DNA from: Streptomyces sp. SPB162
GTDB lineage: Bacteria > Actinomycetota > Actinomycetes > Streptomycetales > Streptomycetaceae
Assembly (NCBI RefSeq): GCF_029504575.1
Contig: NZ_JAQFII010000001.1
Coordinates: forward strand, 2,578,501 to 2,642,500
Direction: 5' to 3'
Length of the DNA stretch: 64,000 bases
Below the pieces are notes generated by a model. That model saw nothing but the letters and a program-made list of their open reading frames with translations, was not told the origin of the DNA and did no database searches. Shown here piece by piece: positions 39,354 through 48,339 of this stretch. The stretch's first letter is position 1, and every line of letters begins with the position of its first letter. The position numbers and the translations under genes were made by a program.

Positions 39354-42347
39354 CTAGATTTCCTTGAACGTCGCTGTGATCCCAAGGTCGTTGAGACGCT
39401 GCTGGATCTGCTCGGCCGCCTCCGCCTGCAACACAATCTGGATCGTGCCCTGCAGATAGCTGATTTGCCTCTCGTCCAAGGCCATGTAGAACGCCCGGAA
39501 CAGTGCGGCGAACCCGTCGGCGCCCTCGCTGCTGGCCAGCAGGTTACTGGTGAACGAAAAAGCCACCTTCTGGTCCTTAACAGGTGGTGTCGCGCCGCCG
39601 TGTGGACGGCCGGCGCCAGCTTCCTGATCTTTTGACCCGTTCGACGGGCCGGAGCTGGGTGTCCCGTCTTGTGGGGAGTTACTGGGGGGTGAGGTTTCGC
39701 TGCCTGCCGTGCATTGGCCCTCATGGGCCTGCTCTCCGCATGTCAGGCACACCTGGGGTAGCGGTTTCGCCAACCGCAGGCTGGTGCTTGCGAGGTTGAC
39801 CTGTCCGGGCGCGGTGACAGCGACTTCCGTGCCCGCGCCGTCGACGATGCTTACCAGGCCTTCGTTCACGGCGTCGTAAATCGCTTGCTGGAGATCGCGA
39901 TCGCCGCCGTAGAGCAGGGGCAACCGCGGGGCGCTGTAGAACGCGGCCCGAATGTCGGAGAGGGTCTTTCCGTAGTCCTGCTCGCGGAGATTGTGCTGCA
40001 GGGCTCTGGGGGTGAATTCCCCTACGTCGAAGACCTTGTCCCGAGCGGCCAGCGCCTTCCAGACGGCGGTGCCGTTCAGCGCGGTGAAGTTGTCGTCGTC
40101 GTGGGTGACCTCGTCGAGGTACCGCTCTCCGTCCGGGTCGGGCTGCGCCAGGAAGACGACGTGTTGGTAGGCCCTCTTGAGGGCCTTTTCCAGTTGCTCC
40201 TTCGCGGCGGCGAGTTCCTTGGTGCCGGTCGACTTGAGCTCGCTGTCGTTCTGCACCTCAGGGGCGGCCAGGGCCCTTTGTCTCGCTACGTACTCGATGG
40301 CCAGGCCACGTACCAGGCTGCGGCGCTGGGTGTTCACTACGGCATAGACAGCGCTGCTGGCCCACTGCACGGGGAGCTGCTGGGCGCCCTGTCCGAGTCC
40401 CATCGCGACGTTCAACGCTTCGAGGGTGGGCTTTTCCATGCCGTTACGCAGGCTGAACTGCGCGGGGTCGAGCACGATGAGCCGGGCCGTGTACGCGGTG
40501 TCAAGGCCGCTGGTGACCATGACTTCGGTCGCGGTGCGCTGGGGGTCGGCGGGGACGAATTTCAGCTCGCGGAATGGACCGCTGTTGGCCAGTTTTTGGG
40601 CGAACTCGGCGATGACCTGGTCCCGCTCGGATTCTGTGATGGTGCGCCGGATGTTGTTGACCAGCATCCGGTGAGTGAGCCGTGTGGATAGGAAGTAGCG
40701 GGCCGGCTTGTTGTTGCCCTGGCCGCGGACGATGTCGAGGGCACTTATGCCACGGTCCGGGTTGACCAGTTCGTCGACGACACTGTCGGCGTCGGTGATC
40801 GTGTAGCTGGTGTCCGGGACGCTGGTGGCTGCCTTGACCTCCGGTGCGCTGGCACCACGTCCGCGTCCCGGGCGCAGGGTGCCGACAATGCTTGCTAGGA
40901 AGATGAAGGTGGCCGCGCGTTCGGCCGCGCGCGGGTTGGCCTCGTGCCACGGGGTCTTGGGTCGCTCAAGGTCCTGTCGGCACGCAGTTCCTGAGGAGCC
41001 GTCGTGGTTGATAATCTCGATCTCAGCCAGGCTCCGGTAGTTCGCGGTCGTGCGTTCGTCCTCGACCAGACCACTGCCGAGGAGGGCTTCTCGGACAGGC
41101 CCCTCTGAGAGTGGGACATCGCCCGGCCCGATGAGCGCCGGCACCCAGCCTCCCGCTTTGCCCCGCTGCTGCAGGGCGTAGACCGTGGCGGCGAAGATCT
41201 TAATCGTCGATCGGACGCGCTGGAATCCGGTGACCCTGCTCCATTCCTCCCTCGCCACGCTCATCAGCATGGGGTGGAAGGGATAGCAGGCTGCGACCTC
41301 AGCAGGCCAGTCACGCCGCCAGTCAGCGCCCATTTGCTCCCAGACGTGCTTGGTCCAGCCCTTGTCGTTGAGCACGGGCTCGTAGAGTGCGGCCGTTGCG
41401 GAAAGGACCTCGGTGGCGGGCTCAGTATCGAAGAGTCGCCGTCGCAGGATGTCGGCGAAGTCACCTGCCTCGGTGACTGTGTCCGGTTTCCCGTTTCGTT
41501 CGAGCAGGGTGTTCAGGTCGTCGCGTCGTTCCTTGGCCGCCGCTGACAGTGCGGTCTTGTCGACGTCTGACGCGATCATCACCATCAACATGGCCACGTG
41601 GGGTACGTCGTTGACCGTGTCGAGAAGAGCACGCAAGAAGGCCATGTCCTGAGCTGCGAGATCCGGCTTGTTCGCGCCATCGAGCCCGTTGCCGATGTAG
41701 TCGAGGACCTCATCGACGATGATCAGCACGGGCCGGTTCACCGCCCGGATGGCCTCGGCAATCTTGTGCTTGTCGCTCCAGAACGGTCGGTAACGTTGGT
41801 AGAGGGTGTAGTCCTCGGAGAACAGCCGCCACAGGAAGCGCTCGTAGAGGCTGACCGCCGGGCCGTCGAGCTCCTGCACCCCGGCGCCAGCGGTCATGTT
41901 GTCGCACGGCAAGACAAGCACGTGAGGCCGCCCGAGGTCATGGGCGAGCTGCCGTCCCATCTTGGCCTTCGCCCGCTCGGCGACCTTCTCGCCGAGCTCA
42001 GTGGCCAGCAGGGCCTCGGGATGGGCGGCCAGGTGGAAGGCGCCGATGCACGCGTGCGACTTGCCGCCACCCATGCCCTGGTCAAGGCGGGTGACGGCCC
42101 TGGCCTTGAGGTAGTCGTCACCGCCCCCGACCCGGACCGCGATCTCGGTGAGGAGGTCGATCAGCCGCTCGGCGGGGTGGGTGATGTCACCGTAGTAGCC
42201 GGCATCGGCGTACGGCGGCCGGTCCGTGCCCCTGCCGTGCACGGCCCGGAACAGTGACATTTGCATGTCGTCGATCTCGCCGGAGGCGTTCAAGATCTCC
42301 TGGCGGATCTTCAGCGCCTTCCACCACGGTGTCACGCTCGTCGTCAC
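39354..42347 (-). CDS. DUF499 (COG1483-type) P-loop ATPase of a restriction-like system
   Basis: The open frame starts at 42389. The GTG at 42347 is favoured because AGGAG sits 7 nt before it and the protein then opens (M)TTSVTPWWKALKIRQEIL, like DUF499 relatives (997 aa). Walker A DQGMGGGKSHACIGAF is near residue 105 of the long form, and Walker B VLIIVDEVLDYIG near 221. A long C-terminal region includes a CLTCGEQAHEGQC Cys/His cluster and a Ser/Pro linker. DUF499 ATPases resemble BREX BrxC/PglY and are found with DNA methylases in defence islands. It is the last gene of the operon and probably powers or controls the complex. Confidence 0.88.
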   Translation of the reverse strand: MTTSVTPWWKALKIRQEILNASGEIDDMQMSLFRAVHGRGTDRPPYADAGYYGDITHPAERLIDLLTEIAVRVGGGDDYLKARAVTRLDQGMGGGKSHACIGAFHLAAHPEALLATELGEKVAERAKAKMGRQLAHDLGRPHVLVLPCDNMTAGAGVQELDGPAVSLYERFLWRLFSEDYTLYQRYRPFWSDKHKIAEAIRAVNRPVLIIVDEVLDYIGNGLDGANKPDLAAQDMAFLRALLDTVNDVPHVAMLMVMIASDVDKTALSAAAKERRDDLNTLLERNGKPDTVTEAGDFADILRRRLFDTEPATEVLSATAALYEPVLNDKGWTKHVWEQMGADWRRDWPAEVAACYPFHPMLMSVAREEWSRVTGFQRVRSTIKIFAATVYALQQRGKAGGWVPALIGPGDVPLSEGPVREALLGSGLVEDERTTANYRSLAEIEIINHDGSSGTACRQDLERPKTPWHEANPRAAERAATFIFLASIVGTLRPGRGRGASAPEVKAATSVPDTSYTITDADSVVDELVNPDRGISALDIVRGQGNNKPARYFLSTRLTHRMLVNNIRRTITESERDQVIAEFAQKLANSGPFRELKFVPADPQRTATEVMVTSGLDTAYTARLIVLDPAQFSLRNGMEKPTLEALNVAMGLGQGAQQLPVQWASSAVYAVVNTQRRSLVRGLAIEYVARQRALAAPEVQNDSELKSTGTKELAAAKEQLEKALKRAYQHVVFLAQPDPDGERYLDEVTHDDDNFTALNGTAVWKALAARDKVFDVGEFTPRALQHNLREQDYGKTLSDIRAAFYSAPRLPLLYGGDRDLQQAIYDAVNEGLVSIVDGAGTEVAVTAPGQVNLASTSLRLAKPLPQVCLTCGEQAHEGQCTAGSETSPPSNSPQDGTPSSGPSNGSKDQEAGAGRPHGGATPPVKDQKVAFSFTSNLLASSEGADGFAALFRAFYMALDERQISYLQGTIQIVLQAEAAEQIQQRLNDLGITATFKEI

Positions 42348-42388
42348 TACTGGTCTCCTGGGCCTGGATGCTCGTCGGGTGCTTGTCA

Positions 42389-45106
42389 TCAGATCAGCTT
42401 CAGCTGGGCGTCGTGGTTCTGCTGTCGGCGGGCGTTCTCGCGGTTGCTGTCCGTGACTGCTTCGGCAGCGTTGCCGATGCCGGGCCGGGTGCGCAGGACG
42501 CGGGTGAACGCGATGGAGTCCGGGTCGTTGCCGGGAAGCCGGTCTGCGAGGAATTGGATTGTCGACCAGAGGTAGGTGTCGTCGACGCCTCGTTCCGAGG
42601 CCGCCAGCACCTGACCCATGGCCTGTAGACCTTCGTCCGACGCGGCGGCGAGCGCCAGGGCGATGTCGATGGAGGCGGAGTCCCCGTCGACCTTGCCGGT
42701 GTGCTCACTTGACGTGATGAAGCGGACGCCCTTGTCGGCATCGCCGACCAGGTCGCGGACCGAGGCCAGGTCGAGTGAGGAGGCGAGAGCCTGCCATCGC
42801 AGCTCGGACTTCGCCTGGGCCTGTCGGCCGTAGAGCCGGATCCACCACAGAGCGAACCGGGTGCGGGCGTCGAAGGCGGCCAGTGGCTGGTGGTTGACCT
42901 CGACCGCCATGGCCTCTTGGACCGCGGTGCGGGCCAGCGGCAGGAATGTGTAGATGTCGACGGTCTCGCCCTTGGCGTCGAGGACCTCGCTATAGCGGCC
43001 CACGACTTCCATGGCAGGCCCGGCCGCGGCCATCAGCATGTCCGCGGGGGCTAGGCCCCACCGCTCCCAGTCGGGGTAACGCTGCTTGATCTCCGCCTTG
43101 ATTTCGGCCTCGACAGCGCCTTTGCGGCCTGCCGGGCGGCCGGCCGGGGCGGGTCGGCAGGCCATGGTCAGTGTCGTTTCGATGTTGGCCTTGCCTTGCT
43201 GCCCGCCGGACTCGGTGTTGGCCGGCCACGAGCCGGTCATGACGAGCCCGGCGTGTTCGATCGAGTGCAGCAGCCGCTGCCAGACCTCCGGTTCGCCGTG
43301 GCCGAAGACGATCGTGACGACGCCGTCGTCACGAACGACCTGCCGCATTTGGGCGAAGGCTTCGGCGATGAGGGTGTCGTAGTGCGCGCGGGTTCGGTGC
43401 TCGTCCGGGGCTTCGCCGCGCGCCCGTTTGACGATGATCTCCTGGCTCTTGTCCTGGCAGCCGTGCGGGTCGGCCGTGACTGCGAGCTCCGGCCAGGTGT
43501 TGTGCAGGCACCGCTTGGCCCAGGTGTAGAAGAGGTCGGAGGCGTCCGCGTAGGCGATCATCTGGTCGTACGGCGGGTCCGTGACGACCGCGGTGAAAGT
43601 TTTGGGCGGGTAGGGCAGCGCGGTGGCGGTTCCCCGCTGGACGGAGGCAGGTGCGCCGCGAAGGTCGGAGAACAGGTTGCGGCAGGCGGCCAACACGTTG
43701 TCCGAGATCGAGCTCCACGTTCCGGGGCCGTCGCCGATGCCGGCCTCGAAGAAGTCGTGGGAGAAGGTGATGGACCCTTCGTTGACGAACAGATCCCCGA
43801 CCTGCGCGCCGCCCTTGCTCTGGAACCGAGCGCCGCGGGTGGAACGTCGCAGCTTCTTCACCACGACCGCAGTCGCGTACCCGGTCAGGGCGCGGACGTA
43901 GTCCCGTGACAGTCCGGCTGCGGTGAGCTCGTCCCCGAGTTCGTTGATGATGCGTGCCAGGCGCACGTACGAGAGGGTCTGACGGTCGACCATGAAGTCG
44001 CCGTAGGTCTTCGCACCGTAGATGCTCGGGCCGATGATGTTGTTGTTCCCCGGGGCGATGCCCTCGTCCGGGACGGCCGGGAGGAAGGGGCTGAAGGCCG
44101 GCTCGGCGGCCAGCGCCCGGCTGGCGGCTTCGACTGCCTCCCTCTCCTGAGACGTGGGCTGGCGGAAGGTCTTCTGGCTCTTGGGGTCGATGTCCGCGGC
44201 CAGGACCAGGACGTCCTGGCTTTGCCTCTCCTGCAGCAGCCGTCGGTGCACGGCCAGCGGGTGGACGTGGCTGCAGAACACGCAGATTGCGCTCTTGCCC
44301 GGCACCTTCTTGCCGTTCGCCACGGCGTTAGTCAGCGTGGGCGACCGGGTGGGTTTCCCGGGCGTGACGACCGCCTCCCAGGTACCAGAGGCCCGATCCG
44401 CGTCGATGTAGAACGATACGGGCTCCCGGCTCCCCCGAGCGGGCATCAGCTCGTAGGAACCGATGAGTGGGAACTGATGGTCACACTCCTGGCAGGGGAT
44501 CTCGGCCGCCCACAGATACCCCCACGGCTGTGCGCCGTTGTGCCGCGGGTAAACGTCCCGCATCGCGGCCGCATGTCGGCTCCGGATCTCCGTGAACAGG
44601 CTCTCAAGGTCACCGAGAAGCCGGTCCGTACGGGAGGTCAGCAGGTGGCCGATCTCCCCGAACGGAAGCTCGGGTTCCTCGCTCCAGTCCTCGAACGGGG
44701 CCGAGGTGAGCAGGTGGCTCGCCAGCACTGCAACCGGGCTGTAGTCAACGGCGGACGCCTGGACGCCCAAGCGCGCCGACTCCAGCGGGATCATGCCGCG
44801 TCCTGAGAACGGGTCGAGGGTGGCCGCTCCCTCGGGGTTCGCTTTGGCGATCTCGGCCTGCAGGTCGCTCCACGATGCGTAGCGTCCCGTCATAGCGTCA
44901 CGGACCAGGTTCTGCAGCCGCGTCTGTTCCTCGGCGTCGTCGGGCCAGGGCAGGAGCGAGCAGATCGTGGCGGCTTTTGCCTGGGCAGTGGGTCGCTTGG
45001 CGAACCACATGAACAGGGAGATCTCACTGTTCCCCGATCCCCAGCCCTTGTCGCTGTTGGCCGACACCTCAGCACTGGGAAACCATCGTTCGATCATCCT
45101 GGTCAT
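42389..45106 (-). CDS. DUF1156 Zn-ribbon adenine-specific DNA methyltransferase (COG1743-type)
   Basis: 905 aa with GGGGAG 6 nt upstream of the ATG. The N-terminal DUF1156 opens IERWFPSAEVSANSDKGWGS. SAM motif LDPFSGRGMIPLE is near residue 98 and the catalytic TDPPYDQMIAY near 509, so it is an N6-adenine (or N4-cytosine) amino-methylase. Between them CQEC (205-208) and CVFC (275-278) form a zinc ribbon for DNA recognition. It overlaps the helicase gene by 4 nt and touches the DUF499 frame (TGATG). In restriction-like systems it would mark self DNA. Confidence 0.92.
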   Translation of the reverse strand: MTRMIERWFPSAEVSANSDKGWGSGNSEISLFMWFAKRPTAQAKAATICSLLPWPDDAEEQTRLQNLVRDAMTGRYASWSDLQAEIAKANPEGAATLDPFSGRGMIPLESARLGVQASAVDYSPVAVLASHLLTSAPFEDWSEEPELPFGEIGHLLTSRTDRLLGDLESLFTEIRSRHAAAMRDVYPRHNGAQPWGYLWAAEIPCQECDHQFPLIGSYELMPARGSREPVSFYIDADRASGTWEAVVTPGKPTRSPTLTNAVANGKKVPGKSAICVFCSHVHPLAVHRRLLQERQSQDVLVLAADIDPKSQKTFRQPTSQEREAVEAASRALAAEPAFSPFLPAVPDEGIAPGNNNIIGPSIYGAKTYGDFMVDRQTLSYVRLARIINELGDELTAAGLSRDYVRALTGYATAVVVKKLRRSTRGARFQSKGGAQVGDLFVNEGSITFSHDFFEAGIGDGPGTWSSISDNVLAACRNLFSDLRGAPASVQRGTATALPYPPKTFTAVVTDPPYDQMIAYADASDLFYTWAKRCLHNTWPELAVTADPHGCQDKSQEIIVKRARGEAPDEHRTRAHYDTLIAEAFAQMRQVVRDDGVVTIVFGHGEPEVWQRLLHSIEHAGLVMTGSWPANTESGGQQGKANIETTLTMACRPAPAGRPAGRKGAVEAEIKAEIKQRYPDWERWGLAPADMLMAAAGPAMEVVGRYSEVLDAKGETVDIYTFLPLARTAVQEAMAVEVNHQPLAAFDARTRFALWWIRLYGRQAQAKSELRWQALASSLDLASVRDLVGDADKGVRFITSSEHTGKVDGDSASIDIALALAAASDEGLQAMGQVLAASERGVDDTYLWSTIQFLADRLPGNDPDSIAFTRVLRTRPGIGNAAEAVTDSNRENARRQQNHDAQLKLI

Positions 45107-48100
45107 GTGTTGCTCCCCGGTGCGTTCTTGAGGCTGCTGCCGGGAACGCGGAAGACCGCGCTCCCAGTCATGTCGTTGGCGAAGAGTGTGGCCGGGTCCT
45201 CATAGGCCCCGAAGAAGCGTCCTCGGCCGTCGGCGCACTGGTCGACGACGTAGAGCCAGTACTCCTTGCGGTGCTGGGTGGCGATCAGGACCTCGTTGCC
45301 GGTCATCCGGATACCGTCGCTGGCCGCGCTGCCCAGCACACCCTTGACCTCGACGTGCCGGACCTGGCTGTTGCGACGGGCCTCGAGGTCGTAGCCCCGG
45401 CCCTCGGTGTGCACGTCCTCCACAACCCATCCGTCGTCCTGGAGGAGCTGCTGGACGTGCCGCATGGAGACCAACTCGGCATCGATCTCAGCCTGGACTG
45501 TGACGTCGGCCGCGGCCAGGACGCGGATCCGGCCGATCAGCTTCGGGGCGGTCAGCTGTACGTCAGCGAGTCGTTCGAGTTCGTCGAGCCGTTGAGCGGT
45601 CTGAGCTTGAAGCCGACGTCGCAGTTCGACCCTGGCGGCTCGGTCGTCGATGCCTTCCGTAAGACTCAGCGGCAGGTTAGTCAAGTCCCGGCGCGCTTGG
45701 GCGAACCAGTCGGAACGTACCCTCCGGTGTTCCTCGACTGTCACGGCAGCCACCTCGCCGGCCGCTGCAAAGGCCCGTCCTTCGCGTGCGGGATGGGGCG
45801 CGGTGCCGTGCTGATCGGTGGGCACGAGGTTGGCCAGAGCCTCCCACCGCACCGGGCGGGCGTTGCCGCTGTCGTCGACTTTGATCAGACTTGCCCAGAT
45901 GCTGGCACGCTTCCCGTCGCTCTCGGTCATGGTCGCCGTGTATGCGTAAAGGTCGTACGGGGTGAGGCTGGTGGGGTCGGCGGCGGCACCTGACTGGTGC
46001 AGGTCCTCGGCCAAGGCGTGCTCGACCATGCCGATCAGATCGGTGAACCCCGGCTCCCCGGGCCCGAGCGTGATGGTGTCGCCGACGTCGATGCTCTCCG
46101 CGGCCTCCCGCACCGCGTCCCCGCTGGTGGCGATGTGGACTTCGCTGCCGCTGCCGAGTGTGGCCGGGAACGTGGCTCCGCCTCGGAGGGAAAGCCGCCG
46201 GAATCCGGCTCCGGCGGCGGTCGGTGACGACTGCAGCACGTTGGCAGCCGCAAGCCGGTCGAGATAGGCCTCGACGATCGCCGGGTTGATTCGCGCGAAC
46301 AGATCACGCTGTAGCAGCGTCAGCGCGGCCACCGCGTCCACCTGGCTGGCCAGACGCCGTTCGTTGTCCCGCACCTGCCGGGCTGCCCGAGTGAGTTCCT
46401 GGGCCTGGATGGCCCGGGCGGCGTCGATCGCCTGCTGCTTCTTGATCTCGTCGTTGCCGTAGAGGGCGGACAGCCACTTGTCGTAGTCGACGCCTGTGAT
46501 CTCGGCCACCGCCGACAGGCTGTCGAACATCTGACCGTGCATCTCGTTCGCCGCGGTGACGAAGTTGTCCAGCAGCCTGAGCAGGGTCTCGCCCTCACGA
46601 GTGTCGGTGGCGACCAGGTTGTACAGGTGGACGTCACGCAGCTGGCCGATGCGGTGGATGCGTCCCATCCGTTGTTCGAGGCGGACCAAGGACCACGGGA
46701 TGTCGTAGTTGACCAACACGTGCGCGGCTTGCAGGTCGATGCCCTCATTGCCGGCGTCGGTGGTGACGATGACCTGGAACTCGCCACGCATGAAGGCCCG
46801 GCGTACGTCGTCGCGCTCTGCCTTGCTCTGTCGTCCGGAGTAGAGCTTGGCGGTGAATCCCTCGCCTTCGAGCCGCTCGGCAATCCACTGGGCCGAGTCC
46901 GCGTACTCGGTGAACACCACGGCCTGCTCGCCGTTCCCGGGAAGGATGCCGTGCTTGGCCAGGCAGTCGTCGGTGAGCCGTTTCCACTTTGACGGCTTCC
47001 AGACGGGGTCTCCGATCGTGGCGTTGATCTGGTCCACGAGGCTCTTGATCGACGTCCGTTCAGCCCTGCTGGAGGTCGAGCCGGTGTGGATGACCTTCGC
47101 CTCGTCGATCTCCGCTTCGTCGCCTTGGTCCTCGCTGTCGGCGATGAGGGCGGCCTCTGCCTCGCTCATCGCGCCCATGTGGTCGTAGCGTCGGCGCAGA
47201 GTCTCGGCGAGTGCGTACAGGCTGGAAGCGGTCCGCTTGCCGTACACCATGCGGGCAAGCGGCTGGGCTGTCGAGGGGAAGAACCGATCGACCATGTCCA
47301 ACGCGGCTTGGTAGTAGCCGTACTCGGTCTGCGACAGCGGAACACTGTGGTTATGGGCGGAACGGCCTTTGAAGAGGCGTGTTTTGCCGTCGTAGTCGAC
47401 CAGGTCTTCCTTCATCCTTCGAAGGAAGTGGATCGGGCCCGGCCGCAGCGTGTTGAGCTCGATATTGGGGTCGCTACCCGGATCCGGGTAGATCGCCGGG
47501 TCGACCAGGTGCAACAGATGCCGGAACAGCCACTCCTTGCCCCGGTGCGGGGTCGCGGTCATCAGCAACGCCCGGGGAGTGTTCTTCGCCAGCAGGCGGC
47601 CAACCTGGTGGAACCCTGCCGCGGTCGGGGTCAACCGGTGCGCCTCGTCGAAGATTACGAGGTCCCAGCCAGCCTTGTCCGGCCGAATGGCCTCCTGCAC
47701 GGCGGGGTTGACCGCCGCCAGCTCCAGCGAGACCACCCATAGGTCGTTGGAGTTCAGCGCGTTCTCACGCACCGTGGCCGAGGTGAGCTGCCGCAGCCCG
47801 CCCCCGAGCAGCCGCTCGAAGTCGTCCACCCACTTCGAGGCCAGGTTCGCCGGGCACACGATGATGGCGCGCTTGACCAGGCCCAGCCGCTGCATCTCCC
47901 GGAGGTAGAGGCCGGCCATGATCGTCTTTCCGGTGCCGGGCTCGTCGGCGAGCAGGAACCGCAGCAGCGGCTGCGGCAGCATCGCGCCGTAGACGGCCGT
48001 GGTCTGGTGCGCGTACGGCTTCAGCGGTGTGGCCGCCATGGCACTGGACTCCGCGTTGGTGGCTGCCGCATGCATCCACTGCGTCCACATCGCCGCCAGC

Positions 48101-48339
48101 ACCCGGGCTGAGTCGGCTCGTCCATCGCTGACCAGGGGGCGCACGGTCTGGGTGTCTCCGACTGCCAGGTTCACCTCGTGCCGACGGCCCTGGTCATCGG
48201 CAAGAATGAGGTCCCACGAACCGGCTTCGTCGCCCGGGATAGCGAACCGGATGGTGGCGAACTCAGGTACTCCAGCGGCACGAACCCTCACCCTCTGCCC
48301 GCGTTCGAACCCCATCTCGTACTCCGGCTCCATACTCAT
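45103..48339 (-). CDS. SNF2/RapA-like helicase with C-terminal DUF3883 nuclease-like domain
   Basis: 1,078 aa. Helicase motifs: Walker A LLADEPGTGKTIMAG (132-139), DEAH at 231-234, TATPHRGKEW, VVFTEYADSAQ, VTTDAGNEGIDLQAAH and the arginine-finger motif QRMGRIHRIGQ, as in SNF2/RapA translocases. A long middle region follows. Residues about 965-1040 match DUF3883, a PD-(D/E)xK-like fold: GYDLEARR (Asp 984 region) then HVEVKGVLG, with E and K spaced as in nucleases. It overlaps the upstream ATPase and downstream methylase genes by 4 nt each. It is likely the translocating effector that moves along foreign DNA. Confidence 0.9.
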   Translation of the reverse strand: MSMEPEYEMGFERGQRVRVRAAGVPEFATIRFAIPGDEAGSWDLILADDQGRRHEVNLAVGDTQTVRPLVSDGRADSARVLAAMWTQWMHAAATNAESSAMAATPLKPYAHQTTAVYGAMLPQPLLRFLLADEPGTGKTIMAGLYLREMQRLGLVKRAIIVCPANLASKWVDDFERLLGGGLRQLTSATVRENALNSNDLWVVSLELAAVNPAVQEAIRPDKAGWDLVIFDEAHRLTPTAAGFHQVGRLLAKNTPRALLMTATPHRGKEWLFRHLLHLVDPAIYPDPGSDPNIELNTLRPGPIHFLRRMKEDLVDYDGKTRLFKGRSAHNHSVPLSQTEYGYYQAALDMVDRFFPSTAQPLARMVYGKRTASSLYALAETLRRRYDHMGAMSEAEAALIADSEDQGDEAEIDEAKVIHTGSTSSRAERTSIKSLVDQINATIGDPVWKPSKWKRLTDDCLAKHGILPGNGEQAVVFTEYADSAQWIAERLEGEGFTAKLYSGRQSKAERDDVRRAFMRGEFQVIVTTDAGNEGIDLQAAHVLVNYDIPWSLVRLEQRMGRIHRIGQLRDVHLYNLVATDTREGETLLRLLDNFVTAANEMHGQMFDSLSAVAEITGVDYDKWLSALYGNDEIKKQQAIDAARAIQAQELTRAARQVRDNERRLASQVDAVAALTLLQRDLFARINPAIVEAYLDRLAAANVLQSSPTAAGAGFRRLSLRGGATFPATLGSGSEVHIATSGDAVREAAESIDVGDTITLGPGEPGFTDLIGMVEHALAEDLHQSGAAADPTSLTPYDLYAYTATMTESDGKRASIWASLIKVDDSGNARPVRWEALANLVPTDQHGTAPHPAREGRAFAAAGEVAAVTVEEHRRVRSDWFAQARRDLTNLPLSLTEGIDDRAARVELRRRLQAQTAQRLDELERLADVQLTAPKLIGRIRVLAAADVTVQAEIDAELVSMRHVQQLLQDDGWVVEDVHTEGRGYDLEARRNSQVRHVEVKGVLGSAASDGIRMTGNEVLIATQHRKEYWLYVVDQCADGRGRFFGAYEDPATLFANDMTGSAVFRVPGSSLKNAPGSNT

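Noticed and set aside
42347..42389. Upstream ATG start of DUF499 (42389)
   Set aside because: It only adds an Arg/Pro-rich tail. GTG 42347 has a good ribosome site and gives the family-like N-terminus. The ATG cannot be fully excluded.
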